A DNA stretch of 64,000 nt from Leucobacter sp042726155 (GCF_042726155.1 NZ_JBHXHV010000004.1:1-64000); one strand, 5' to 3'. Numbered from the stretch's first letter, positions 9,017 through 17,508 are shown. Notes: generated from the sequence alone by a model not told the origin. Numbers and translations: made by a program.

Positions 9017-9964
9017 TTAGTCTCGCGCTGCCATGGCGCACACGAGCTCGTACACGACGTGGCTCGCTGCGACGGCGGTGATCTGAGCGTGGTCATAAGC
9101 CGGGGCGACCTCGACGACGTCGGCGCCCACGATCTGGAGGTCCGCGAGACCGCGGATCATGCGCAGCATCTCGCGGCTCGTGAGTCCGCCGGCCTCTGGC
9201 GTGCCGGTGCCCGGAGCGTGAGCCGGATCCAGCACGTCGATGTCGATGGAAATATAGAGCGGCTTGTCGCCCACGCGCTCGCGGATCTTCGCGATCGCTG
9301 CGGCGACGCCGTTCTCTTCAATGAACTCGGTCGTGATGATCTGGAAGCCGAGCTTCACGTCGTCTTCGAGGTCACTCTTGCCATAGAGCGGGCCGCGGAT
9401 GCCACCGTGCATCGACGCGGTGAGATCGATGAGCCCCTCCTCGGAGGCGCGACGGAACGGAGTGCCGTGAGTGGTCGGCGCTCCGAAATAGGTGTCCCAG
9501 GTATCGAGGTGCGCGTCGAAGTGCAGCACCGCGACGGGGCCGTGCTTCTTGTTGATGGCGCGCAGCAGCGGCAGCGCGATCGTGTGGTCGCCGCCGATCG
9601 TGACGATCTTGTCGACGCGTTCACCGAGCTCGACTGCGGCCTCCTCGACCTGGCGCACGGCCTCGTCGAGGCTGAACGGGTTCGCGACAATGTCGCCGGC
9701 GTCAACGACCTGCTTCACCGCGAACGGCGAGACGTCTTGCGCGGGGTTGTAGGGGCGCAGCAGGCGCGAGGCCTCGCGCACGTGCGCCGGGCCGAAGCGC
9801 GCGCCGGGCCGGAAGCTCACGCCGGTGTCGAACGGCACGCCCACGACAGCAATGTCGGCTTCGGTGACGTCTTCGATGCGCGGCAGCTTCGCGAACGTTG
9901 CGATGCCTGCGTAGCGCGGAGTGAGGCTCGCGTCGACCGGGCCCTGAGGAGTGTGTGAGGTCAC
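9017..9964 (-). CDS. Ureohydrolase (agmatinase / guanidinobutyrase family)
   Basis: A 315-residue binuclear Mn2+ hydrolase of the arginase/agmatinase family, which splits urea from a guanidino compound. The metal ligands are visible: His127 in GGDHT, Asp150/His152/Asp154 in FDAHLDTWD, and the two Asp of SIDIDVLDPAHAPGTG. GTG 9964 is preferred because GAAAGGA lies upstream and the length matches the family. It heads the operon with an NTF2-like protein, an NCS1 permease and a cyclase. The neighbourhood (ThDP enzyme, SSS symporter, NCS1 permease) resembles the P. aeruginosa gbuA locus as I recall it, so 4-guanidinobutyrate or a related guanidino acid is a better guess than agmatine. No polyamine genes are adjacent. 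Confidence 0.85.
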   Translation of the reverse strand: MTSHTPQGPVDASLTPRYAGIATFAKLPRIEDVTEADIAVVGVPFDTGVSFRPGARFGPAHVREASRLLRPYNPAQDVSPFAVKQVVDAGDIVANPFSLDEAVRQVEEAAVELGERVDKIVTIGGDHTIALPLLRAINKKHGPVAVLHFDAHLDTWDTYFGAPTTHGTPFRRASEEGLIDLTASMHGGIRGPLYGKSDLEDDVKLGFQIITTEFIEENGVAAAIAKIRERVGDKPLYISIDIDVLDPAHAPGTGTPEAGGLTSREMLRMIRGLADLQIVGADVVEVAPAYDHAQITAVAASHVVYELVCAMAARD

Positions 9965-9993
9965 GATGCGTCTCGTCCTTTCAAGGTTTTCTG

Positions 9994-10034
9994 AGAGTAA
10001 ACAAGTGAGTTCTCTGAGTGAACCCGCATTCACT
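9994..10034. promoter_or_regulatory. Ureohydrolase promoter with repeated GAGTRAA boxes
   Basis: GAGTAAA (9995-10001), GAGTGAA (10016-10022) and its partner TTCACT (10029-10034) lie in the gap between the ureohydrolase and the XRE-cupin gene. AGTGAA...TTCACT forms a 6-bp-arm inverted repeat with 6-nt spacer. On the minus strand TACTCT (9999-9994) can serve as the -10 box, so box 1 covers the promoter. The same TTTACTCT and TCTGAGTGAA strings recur at the amidohydrolase promoter (61367-61396). Confidence 0.55.
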
Positions 10035-10155
10035 ATAGGCTGGAGACCGCGCGGAGGTCAACGCGGTCGACAGGACCCGCCGCGATCGGTGCCGATACTC
10101 ACGCGGTGCCGGATCGCCGAGGCCCGCGCATTCCACACGAGAAGGGCGGAACCGC

Positions 10156-10737
10156 ATGCGAGCAATCCACCCGACCGCCGACCTCGACCCCATTCGCATC
10201 GGCGCAAAGCTGCGCTCGTCACGACTCGCGCAGGGGCTCACCCTCGAACAGCTTGCCCAGGCGACGGGCCTCACAAAGGGGTTCATCAGCCGCATCGAGC
10301 GCAACGACACCATGCCGAGCGTGCCGACACTCGTGCAGCTCTGCCAGGCGCTCTCGTTGCCGATCGGCAACCTGTTCGAGGAGCCTGAGCTGCAGCTCAT
10401 CTCGCTCGAGGCCGCGCCCGCGATCAACATGGGCGGCACCGGCGCCGATGAGCGTCTCATTACCCCGCGCTCAGAGGATCGCGTGCAGGTGCTGCGGTCG
10501 TCGCTCGAACCAAACGCCAGCGGCGGCGACCAGCTCTACACGGTCAACTGCAACCTCGAGTCGCTGCACGTCGTTTCGGGCGAACTGGACATTCAGTTCG
10601 CGGACCGCCAGGTCTCGCTCTCCCCCGGTGACACCCTCACTTTTCCGGGCCGCACCCCGCACACGTGGCGCGCGGGCGCCCACGGCGCCGAAGCGGTCTG
10701 GGTGCTCGTCCCGGCGGCCTGGAGCGGCTCGGCGTAA
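10156..10737 (+). CDS. XRE-family regulator with C-terminal cupin
   Basis: A 193-residue DNA-binding regulator. Residues about 15-70 form an XRE helix-turn-helix (SSRLAQGLTLEQLAQATGL then TKGFISRIERNDTMPSVPTL), and residues about 110-185 form a cupin beta-barrel with SPGDTLTFPGRTPHTW. This layout is typical of regulators of amine or amino-acid catabolism (PuuR-like). GGGCGGAACC precedes the ATG. It is divergent from the ureohydrolase operon and is the likely regulator of the GAGTRAA boxes between them, perhaps as a repressor since one box overlaps the -10 region. The cupin probably senses the substrate or a degradation product. Confidence 0.85.
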   Translation: MRAIHPTADLDPIRIGAKLRSSRLAQGLTLEQLAQATGLTKGFISRIERNDTMPSVPTLVQLCQALSLPIGNLFEEPELQLISLEAAPAINMGGTGADERLITPRSEDRVQVLRSSLEPNASGGDQLYTVNCNLESLHVVSGELDIQFADRQVSLSPGDTLTFPGRTPHTWRAGAHGAEAVWVLVPAAWSGSA

Positions 10738-10834
10738 CCCCCGCCCCCGCCCGCGCTCGCCCGTGCCCGCCCAGCCCCGCCCTGCCCGCCCTTGCTCGCC
10801 CGCCCTGCCCTCCCGTGCCCGTGCTTGTCTCCCC

Positions 10835-10892
10835 TTCTGTCGTCGCAAATGATCCGATCAGCCCAGCGAAGGGATCATTTGCGACGACAGAA
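10835..10892. terminator. Perfect 21-bp inverted repeat between convergent genes
   Basis: Arms 10835-10855 and 10872-10892 are exact inverted copies (core GCAAATGATCC / GGATCATTTGC) with a 16-nt loop. It lies between the XRE-cupin gene and tyrS, which converge. The plus-strand arm ends in AGAAAG rather than a U-tract. A bidirectional terminator is the simplest reading. Confidence 0.65.
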
Positions 10893-10916
10893 AGAGTGGG
10901 TGCTCGGGGGAAGAGG

Positions 10917-10943
10917 CTCGGGGCTCGGGGCTCGGGGCTCGGG
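10917..10943. repeat. Heptanucleotide tandem repeat (CTCGGGG)
   Basis: Three full CTCGGGG units and one six-base unit follow one another, then the sequence decays into related G-rich repeats up to the end of tyrS. GCTAGG also occurs three times across the tyrS stop codon (10963, 10971, 10983). This is non-coding simple-sequence DNA at the 3' end of tyrS. Confidence 0.7.
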
Positions 10944-10963
10944 CGAGGGGGCGAGGGGTAAGG

Positions 10964-12280
10964 CTAGGGGGCTAGGACTCCCGCTAGGGTTTTCTTGCCT
11001 CGGCGAAGCACGGCGACCGCGCCGTGGAGCAGGTCAGCCGACTCAAGCACCCGGTCAGCTGACTCGACCGCGACATTGTTGACGTAGACGCCACCCTGCG
11101 CGATCGCGCGGCGGGCCTCCCCCAGGCTCTTCACGAGCTCGGTGTCGACCAGCAGCTGCGCGACCGACGAACCGACCGAGCCCGGAGCGTGTGCCAATTC
11201 TGACACCGCACCGCGCAACGATGCCTCGTCGAGGGCCGTGAGATCGCCGCGGCCGAACAGCGCTTCCGAGGCGTCGATCGCGCCCTGGGTTGCCGCGGCA
11301 CCGTGCACGAGTGTCGTGACCTCGAGCGCGAGCCGCTTCTGCGCTGCGCGCTTGAATGGCTCATTCTCCACCTGCGTCGCGTACTCCTCGATCTCGGCGC
11401 GCGACAGGAAGGTGAACACCTTCAGCCGGTCGATCACGTCGGCATCCGCCTGGTTGAGCCAGAACTGGTAGAAGGCGTAGGGCGAGCACATCTCGGCATT
11501 CAGCCAAATTGCGTTGCCCTCGCTCTTGCCGAACTTCGTGCCGTCGGCGTTCGTGATCAGCGGGGTGCCGATCGCGTGCGCCGATTTGCCCTCGACCTTG
11601 CGAATCAGGTCGGTGCCACTCGTCAGGTTGCCCCACTGGTCGCTGCCGCCCGACTGCAGCTTGCAGTCGTAGCTGCGGAACAGTTCGAGGAAGTCGTACC
11701 CCTGCAAGATCTGGTAACTGAATTCCGTGTAACTGATGCCCTCATCGGAGTTCAGCCGCGCCGCGACGGCGTCCTTCTTCAGCATCGTGCCGACACGGAA
11801 GTGCTTACCGATCTCGCGCAGAAAATCGATCGCGCTCAGCGGCGCGGTCCAGTCGAGGTTGTTGACGAGCCTCACGGCATTGTCGCCCTCGTTCGACAGG
11901 AAACGCGACACCTGCTCCTGCAGTCGCGCCACCCACTCGACGACCGTGTCACGGCTGTTCAGTGTGCGCTCGGCGGTGGGCCGTGGGTCGCCGATGAGGC
12001 CGGTGGAACCACCGACGAGGCCGAGCGGCTTGTGCCCCTTCAACTGGAGCCGGCGCAACAGCAGCAGCTGCACGAGGTTGCCCAGGTGCAGGCTCGGCGC
12101 AGTCGGGTCGAACCCGCAGTAATACGTAAACGGCTCGCCCTCGAGCAGCTCAGACAGCGCTTCGGCGTCCGTCGACACGTGAATCAGCCCGCGCCACTCG
12201 AGCTCCTCCCACAGCGTGGAAAAGCTGTCGTCGTTGCGCTGGGCGGCCAGGACGTCGGTGCGATCGTTCAGTTCAGACAC
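10964..12280 (-). CDS. tyrS: Tyrosyl-tRNA synthetase
   Basis: Charges tRNA-Tyr with tyrosine in the cytoplasm (class I aminoacyl-tRNA synthetase). The protein is 438 residues from the chosen start. The HIGH-type motif is PSLHLGNL within FDPTAPSLHLGNLVQ, the KMSKS-type motif is KFGKSEG, and the C-terminal S4-like RNA-binding domain includes LGEARRAIAQGGVYVNN. GTG 12280 is preferred over ATG 12289 because a TACGAT -10 box (12293-12288) covers that ATG and lies seven bases before the GTG, giving a leaderless mRNA. The gene converges on the XRE-cupin gene; the last codons lie in G-rich repeats. Confidence 0.93.
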   Translation of the reverse strand: MSELNDRTDVLAAQRNDDSFSTLWEELEWRGLIHVSTDAEALSELLEGEPFTYYCGFDPTAPSLHLGNLVQLLLLRRLQLKGHKPLGLVGGSTGLIGDPRPTAERTLNSRDTVVEWVARLQEQVSRFLSNEGDNAVRLVNNLDWTAPLSAIDFLREIGKHFRVGTMLKKDAVAARLNSDEGISYTEFSYQILQGYDFLELFRSYDCKLQSGGSDQWGNLTSGTDLIRKVEGKSAHAIGTPLITNADGTKFGKSEGNAIWLNAEMCSPYAFYQFWLNQADADVIDRLKVFTFLSRAEIEEYATQVENEPFKRAAQKRLALEVTTLVHGAAATQGAIDASEALFGRGDLTALDEASLRGAVSELAHAPGSVGSSVAQLLVDTELVKSLGEARRAIAQGGVYVNNVAVESADRVLESADLLHGAVAVLRRGKKTLAGVLAP

Positions 12281-12417
12281 GCCTGACATCGTACCGCGCC
12301 CGCTGAGACCGCAGCACCCGCCACCCGTCACCCGTCACCCCAGCATGAGACCTGAGTGCAATGCGGTGGGTACCGTGGGGCGATCCGGTTCGCGGTCGCA
12401 CGCGCGAACCTGGGATC

Positions 12418-13140
12418 ATGACCAACACGATTCTGCAGGCGACCGGCCTGATCAAGCAGTACGGCACCACGCGGGCGCTCGACGGCGTATCGCTCGCATG
12501 CGCCGCGGGCACCTCGACGGCGATTATGGGGGCCTCTGGCTCGGGCAAGACCACACTGTTGCACGTGCTCGCGGGCATCATCGCACCGGACGCCGGATCG
12601 GTGGTCTACGCCGGTTCCGAGATTAGCCGACTCGGGGACGCTGATCGCAGCCGCCTCCGCCGCGAGCAGTTCGGCTTTGTCTTTCAGCAGGGGTTGCTCG
12701 TTCCCGAGCTGACCGCGGTCGAAAATGTTGCGCTCGCGGTGATGCTGAACGGCGCGACGAAGCGCGAAGCGTTGCAACCCGCGGCCCAGTGGCTTGCGGC
12801 GCTCGGGCTTGCGGGGCTCGAAGATCGGCGCCTCGGCGAGCTCTCCGGCGGCCAGGCGCAGCGCGTCGCAATCGCGCGGGCGCAGGTGACGGGTGCGAGC
12901 ATCGTGTTCGCAGACGAACCGACCGGCGCTCTCGACTCCACAACATCGAGCGAGGTGATCGACGCGCTGCTCGGGTCGACCGTCGGGCAGGGCAAGACAC
13001 TGGTCATGGTGACCCACGATCCGCAGGTCGCGGCCCGCTGCCAGCGCGTAATCACCGTGAGCGACGGCAGGATCGTGGCCGACCACTTCGGTGGTTCACC
13101 CGCGAGCGCGGTCGCGCCGTCGTCGGGAGCCACGCGATGA
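12418..13140 (+). CDS. ABC transporter ATP-binding protein (MacB/LolD type)
   Basis: A 240-residue nucleotide-binding subunit that powers an exporter or surface mechanotransmission complex. Walker A is GASGSGKT (about 38-45), the signature is LSGGQAQR, and Walker B is IVFADEPTGALD, the form typical of the MacB/LolD/FtsE subfamily. A longer frame from 12361 is open, but similarity begins near ATG 12418. Its stop codon overlaps the start of the FtsX-type permease gene by 4 nt (ATGA), so the two proteins form one transporter. The substrate is unknown; peptides or antimicrobial compounds are common for this subfamily. Confidence 0.88.
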   Translation: MTNTILQATGLIKQYGTTRALDGVSLACAAGTSTAIMGASGSGKTTLLHVLAGIIAPDAGSVVYAGSEISRLGDADRSRLRREQFGFVFQQGLLVPELTAVENVALAVMLNGATKREALQPAAQWLAALGLAGLEDRRLGELSGGQAQRVAIARAQVTGASIVFADEPTGALDSTTSSEVIDALLGSTVGQGKTLVMVTHDPQVAARCQRVITVSDGRIVADHFGGSPASAVAPSSGATR

Positions 13141-14471
13141 TTTTCAGGATTTTGCCGCTGCTCTCCCGTCCCAGCAAACAGGGCGCGAGCGCGCTGGTAC
13201 TGCCCGGCTTTGCGTTTCTCGCAGTCACAGCGCTGCTCGCAATCGTGCTCGGCGGGTCCCAGACGTTCTGGGGATACGACGACGAGATGGCCGGCCTGTA
13301 TTGGGCGTTCACCGCGATCGCGCTCGCCCTGCTGATCGTGCCGCTCCTCTCCCTTGGTGCGGCGGCCGCTCGACTGTCGGCGCGACGGCGCGATGATCGC
13401 CTCGCGATCCTGCGCCTGCTGGGCGCGACCGGCCGCTCAACAGCGGGTATCGCGGTGATCGAGGCCGCCGGGATCGCGTTCGTGGGCGCCGTCGCCGGCG
13501 CGCTGCTCTCGTACGCGGTGGCGCCGCTCGTCGGGCTGATTCAGTTTCGCGGTGAGGCGCTTGGCACCTCGGGTGTCGCGTTACCACCACTCGCAGCGGC
13601 GCTGCTGGTGCTGGGAATCGTGGGCGTCGCGACCGGGAGCGCGCTGCTCAGCCTGCGCCGCGTCATCATCTCACCGCTCGGCGTCGTCACGAAACAGTCG
13701 GCTCCGAAGGTGCCCTGGCTGCAAGCACTCATCGCGGTCGCCATCATCGTGATCGCCTCGGTCGTCACGTCGAACATCGGGGGCTTCTCAGAGGTCGGCG
13801 TCGTCGCCCTCATCGGTGCGTTCGGGGTGTGTTTCGCGCTCGCGCTCCTTGCGCTCGACCTCATCGGCGCCTGGGTGCTCGCAATGTTCGGCAAGGCGAA
13901 AGCAAGGCGCGCGAAGCGTCCGGCTGACCTCATTGCCGCACGGCTCGTGCTTGAGTCGCCCCGCGCTGCGTGGCGACAGGTGTCGGGCGTGGCGATGTCG
14001 AGCTTCATGGCCGTGTTTGCCGGTTCAGGGATCGCGCTCATGAACCTGGCTGCCGGAGACGGCAGCACCACGGACAGCGGCGTGGACCAGTATCTCGTGG
14101 GCGATGTACAGACCGGCGTCGCCCTCACTGTGATCGGCACGTTCATCATGGTGGCGTGCTCGGTTGCGGTGAATCAGGCCGCGCAGATCCTCGATCGTCG
14201 CGACGTGACGCGGTCGCTCGCCATCATGGGCACGCCCATCGAGGTGCAAGACGCCGCCCGCCGGGGCGCCACCATGCTGCCGTTGCTCATCGCGTCCGTC
14301 GGGTCTGCGGCGCTCGCGGCCGTGCTGCTCTTTCCACTGCTCGGCATGGCAATTCTGTTCGCGCCGCTGTCGGTAGCGGTGACGCTGTCGACCATCGCCG
14401 TTGGCGTGCTCATCGTCGTGGCGACGATGTTCGCGACCCGGCCACTGCTGCGGCAAGTGGCACGGGTGTAA
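13137..14471 (+). CDS. FtsX/MacB-type ABC permease
   Basis: A 444-residue inner-membrane permease with about eight predicted helices in two blocks: helices near residues 20-45, 55-80, 110-135 and 150-175, then more helices in the C-terminal half. RRRDDRLAILRLLGATGRS is the conserved coupling segment of the FtsX fold, and it recurs in the second half as LDRRDVTRSLAIMGTP. The start ATG overlaps the stop of the ATPase gene. It ends 8 nt from the convergent argH. It lacks the large extracytoplasmic domain of MacB, so it resembles two-component bacitracin-type (BceB-like) or simple export permeases. Substrate unknown. Confidence 0.8.
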   Translation: MIFRILPLLSRPSKQGASALVLPGFAFLAVTALLAIVLGGSQTFWGYDDEMAGLYWAFTAIALALLIVPLLSLGAAAARLSARRRDDRLAILRLLGATGRSTAGIAVIEAAGIAFVGAVAGALLSYAVAPLVGLIQFRGEALGTSGVALPPLAAALLVLGIVGVATGSALLSLRRVIISPLGVVTKQSAPKVPWLQALIAVAIIVIASVVTSNIGGFSEVGVVALIGAFGVCFALALLALDLIGAWVLAMFGKAKARRAKRPADLIAARLVLESPRAAWRQVSGVAMSSFMAVFAGSGIALMNLAAGDGSTTDSGVDQYLVGDVQTGVALTVIGTFIMVACSVAVNQAAQILDRRDVTRSLAIMGTPIEVQDAARRGATMLPLLIASVGSAALAAVLLFPLLGMAILFAPLSVAVTLSTIAVGVLIVVATMFATRPLLRQVARV

Positions 14472-14479
14472 CGCCTCCG

Positions 14480-15943
14480 CTATGCCGCGCGGAACTCCGC
14501 GATACGCTCCGCCAGACGCGCCAGCTGCTCATCAACCCGCACTCGGGCCGTGCCGCCAGCACCCACGCGAGAGTTCACCGATCCCTCGATTGTGAGCACG
14601 TCACGCACCGCGGGCGTGAGGTGCTCCGAGACCGAAGCGAGCTGCTCGTCGCTCGGTTCGTGCAATTCGAGGCCGCGCTCCTCGCAGAAACGCACAAGCT
14701 CACCCGAGATCTCGTGCGCGTCGCGGAAGATGACGCCCTGCTTGACGAGCCACTCGGCCACGTCGGTAGCCAGCGAGAAGCCCTGCGGGGCGAGCTCGGC
14801 CATGCGATCAGTGTTAAAAGTCATCGTCGCGACCATGCCGGTGAAGGCGGGCAGCAGGACCTCAAGTTGGGCAATGGAGTCAAACACCGGCTCCTTGTCC
14901 TCTTGCAGGTCGCGGTTGTACGCGAGCGGCAGGCCCTTGAGCGTTGCCAGCAGGCCGGTCAGGTTGCCGATGAGACGACCGGACTTTCCGCGAGCCAGCT
15001 CTGCAATGTCGGGGTTCTTCTTCTGCGGCATGATGCTCGACCCCGTCGAGTACCCGTCGTGCAGGCGCACGAAGCCAAACTCCTTGGTGTTCCAGAGGAT
15101 GATCTCCTCGGACAGCCGCGAAAGGTCGATTCCGATCTGTGCGGTGATGAACGCGAACTCGGCGACGACGTCGCGAGCTGCGGTGCCGTCGATCGAATTC
15201 TCGAGCGGATCGCCCAGGCCGAGCTCCTCGGCGACGAGCCGGGGGTCGAGGCCGAGCGATGATCCGGCGAGCGCTCCCCCACCGTACGGCGAGAAGCTGG
15301 CGCGCGTCGCCCAGTCGCGAAGGCGCTCGAGATTGCGCACGATGGGCCAGGCGTGGGCCGCGATCTGGTGCGCGAGCAGCACCGGCTGCGCGTGCTGCAG
15401 GTGGGTGCGGCCGGGCAGAATCGCCTCGGGGTGAGCCGCGGCCTGATCCGAAATCGCGTCGAGCAGTTCGAGCAGCATGCCGCGGATCACGGCGGCGTGA
15501 TCGAGCAGGTAGAGCCGCACGAGCGTGGCGATCTGGTCGTTGCGGCTGCGGCCGGCGCGAAGCTTGCCGCCGAGCTGCACGCCCGTGATCTCGATGAGCA
15601 GGCGTTCAAGCGCCGAGTGCACGTCTTCGTCATCTTCGGCGGGGACCGCACGGCCATCGGCCACGCGTGCCGCGAGCTCGTCGAGAGCCGCGCGCATCTC
15701 CGCGAGTTCGTCGGCGCTCAGGTAGCCCGCTGCGGCGAGCGCGGTGGCGTGCGCCTTCGAACCGCGAATGTCGTACTGCGCGAGGATCCAGTCGAACTGC
15801 GTCGACTTCGAGAGGGCAGCGAGCGCGGGCGACGGGCCGCTCGCGAATCGGCCGCCCCAGAGGGAGCCGCTCTCGCCGGCGCGGTTGCCCGCTGCAGCGT
15901 CGGTTGCGTCGGTTGCGGGCGTGTTCTCGTGTTCGTTCGTCAT
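14480..15943 (-). CDS. argH: Argininosuccinate lyase
   Basis: Last step of arginine biosynthesis: splits argininosuccinate into arginine and fumarate (cytoplasm, fumarase/aspartase superfamily). The 487-residue protein carries the family signature GSSIMPQKKNPD in the mobile loop holding the catalytic Ser, and TVSVHLQ-type elements are replaced by the usual GRTHLQHAQPV with the catalytic His. It starts 16 nt after argF, so argF-argH form an operon. The rest of the arg genes are not in this window. The N-terminal ~30 residues are Ala/Thr-rich and not part of the fold. Confidence 0.95.
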   Translation of the reverse strand: MTNEHENTPATDATDAAAGNRAGESGSLWGGRFASGPSPALAALSKSTQFDWILAQYDIRGSKAHATALAAAGYLSADELAEMRAALDELAARVADGRAVPAEDDEDVHSALERLLIEITGVQLGGKLRAGRSRNDQIATLVRLYLLDHAAVIRGMLLELLDAISDQAAAHPEAILPGRTHLQHAQPVLLAHQIAAHAWPIVRNLERLRDWATRASFSPYGGGALAGSSLGLDPRLVAEELGLGDPLENSIDGTAARDVVAEFAFITAQIGIDLSRLSEEIILWNTKEFGFVRLHDGYSTGSSIMPQKKNPDIAELARGKSGRLIGNLTGLLATLKGLPLAYNRDLQEDKEPVFDSIAQLEVLLPAFTGMVATMTFNTDRMAELAPQGFSLATDVAEWLVKQGVIFRDAHEISGELVRFCEERGLELHEPSDEQLASVSEHLTPAVRDVLTIEGSVNSRVGAGGTARVRVDEQLARLAERIAEFRAA

Positions 15944-15959
15944 AGTCTTTCTCTCCGTC

Positions 15960-16883
15960 TTATGCCTGCGCCAGCAGCCAGGCCATGAGTGCCTTCTGCG
16001 CGTGCACGCGGTTCTCTGCCTCGTCCCAGACCACGCTCTGCGGGCCGTCGATCACCTCTGGGGCGACCTCGAACTCGCGATACGCGGGGAGGCAGTGCAA
16101 GAAGATTGCGTCTGATGCTGCGCGCTGCATGAGTTCGGGGGTGACGCGGTACGCACCGAATGTCGCGATGCGCTCGGCCTTCTCGGCTTCTTGCCCCATC
16201 GATACCCACGTGTCGGTGATCACGGCATCGGCACCGGCCATCGCTTCTGCCGGGTCGGTGAAGATCGCGACGCTGCCACCGGTGCTGGCTGCGATGCGCT
16301 CGGCGTCGGCGACGATGTCAGCGCGCGGGTGGTAGCCGTCGGGCCCGGCGATACGAATATGCATGCCCGCCGTCGCGAATCCGAGCAGGTACGAGTGGCC
16401 CATGTTGTTTGCCGCATCGCCGATGTACGTTGCGGTGAGCCCGGCGAGCTCGCCCTTGCGCTCTTGGATCGTTTGCAGGTCGGCGAGAATCTGGCACGGG
16501 TGGAAGTCATCGGAGAGCGAATTAATGACGGGCACGGTGGAGTTCGCCGCCATCTCTTCAAGCCCGGCGTGCGCGTAGGTGCGCCACACGATCATTGACA
16601 CCATGCGCGACAGCACGCGGGAGGTGTCGGCAATCGTCTCTTTTACGCCGAGCTGCGCCTCACCCGGGTTCACGATGATCGGGGCTCCACCGAGCGCAGA
16701 AATGCCCGCGGCGAAACTGAACCGGGTGCGCGTTGAGGTCTTGTCGAAGATCACGGACACCGACTGCGGCCCGGCCAGGGGTCGCTCCGCGTACGGTTCT
16801 CGCTTCAGACGTGCCGCGAGCTCGAGGACATCGCGCTGCTCGGCGGGGCTCAGGTCATCGTCACGAAGAAAATGTCGGGTCAC
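15960..16883 (-). CDS. argF: Ornithine carbamoyltransferase
   Basis: Makes citrulline from ornithine and carbamoyl phosphate in arginine biosynthesis. The 307-residue protein has the carbamoyl-phosphate motif STRTR (Ser50-Arg54), HPCQILADLQT and FLHCLPA, whose Cys binds ornithine. GTG 16883 is the best start: a TAGACT -10 box (16896-16891) lies seven bases upstream, and the in-frame ATG at 16889 begins only one base after that box, too early to be transcribed. It is followed by argH. No ARG-box is obvious near the promoter by eye. Confidence 0.95.
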   Translation of the reverse strand: MTRHFLRDDDLSPAEQRDVLELAARLKREPYAERPLAGPQSVSVIFDKTSTRTRFSFAAGISALGGAPIIVNPGEAQLGVKETIADTSRVLSRMVSMIVWRTYAHAGLEEMAANSTVPVINSLSDDFHPCQILADLQTIQERKGELAGLTATYIGDAANNMGHSYLLGFATAGMHIRIAGPDGYHPRADIVADAERIAASTGGSVAIFTDPAEAMAGADAVITDTWVSMGQEAEKAERIATFGAYRVTPELMQRAASDAIFLHCLPAYREFEVAPEVIDGPQSVVWDEAENRVHAQKALMAWLLAQA

Positions 16884-17045
16884 CCGCATCAGTCTAGACG
16901 CGGGTCGACACGGGCGTGCGCCTCGGCCTTGCGACTCCGAACATGCTCCTGGCGACGGCGAGACCTTACATCCGTTGACCACTACACAGCCGGCTGTGGC
17001 ACAGTGGCTGGAACGGCAGGCACCACGGCGAACAAGGAGACACAC

Positions 17046-17468
17046 ATGCGGGTAGCGGCGGCTTTTCTTGCGGATGCGGCGAACGTGCGCGAGGGCACGC
17101 TTGGCGTGCTCTCGGGCTTCATCAACACCATCAATCGTGAGGAATACCCGGCGAAGCTCGGGGCGACCCTCGTCGTGGTCGTTGAGTACGACGAAAACGA
17201 GGCGCGGCGGGGCGATCCGGATCGCTCGTTCCGCGCCCGCTGCGAGCCAGCCGTTGGCGGCGGTGAGCTGTTCAACGTCGAGGGCACGTTCAGCCTCGGC
17301 GGCGGCAACGACAGCTTCGGGTACATTCCGATGGTGTTCCCGCTTGCCGACGCGAAGATCCCCTCGCCCGGCAGCTACCGCATCATCTTCGAGGGATCCG
17401 GGCTCGAACGCGTCGACGTGCGCTTCTACGCCAACGCAACGACGCTCCCCTCGTTCGACGACGAGTGA
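17046..17468 (+). CDS. Conserved actinobacterial protein (DUF6941-like)
   Basis: A 140-residue soluble protein with no signal peptide. The N-terminus MRVAAAFLADAANVREGTLG followed by VLSGFINTI matches what I recall of the DUF6941 family, in which LADAAN near residue 10 is characteristic; I cannot confirm this without a search. The rest is predicted all-beta and ends in acidic SFDDE. AAGGAG precedes the ATG at good spacing. It is divergent from argF and upstream of a HAD hydrolase gene, 40 nt away, possibly in one transcript. Function unknown. Confidence 0.75.
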   Translation: MRVAAAFLADAANVREGTLGVLSGFINTINREEYPAKLGATLVVVVEYDENEARRGDPDRSFRARCEPAVGGGELFNVEGTFSLGGGNDSFGYIPMVFPLADAKIPSPGSYRIIFEGSGLERVDVRFYANATTLPSFDDE

Positions 17469-17508
17469 ACCGCGGAACGCGGCCTGCCCGCCGTGGAAGA
17501 ATCAAGGC

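Noticed and set aside
12361..13137. Extended N-termini for the ABC ATPase (from 12361) and the permease (from 12789)
   Set aside because: The extra residues show no family similarity. The permease extension is merely an open frame inside the ATPase gene.
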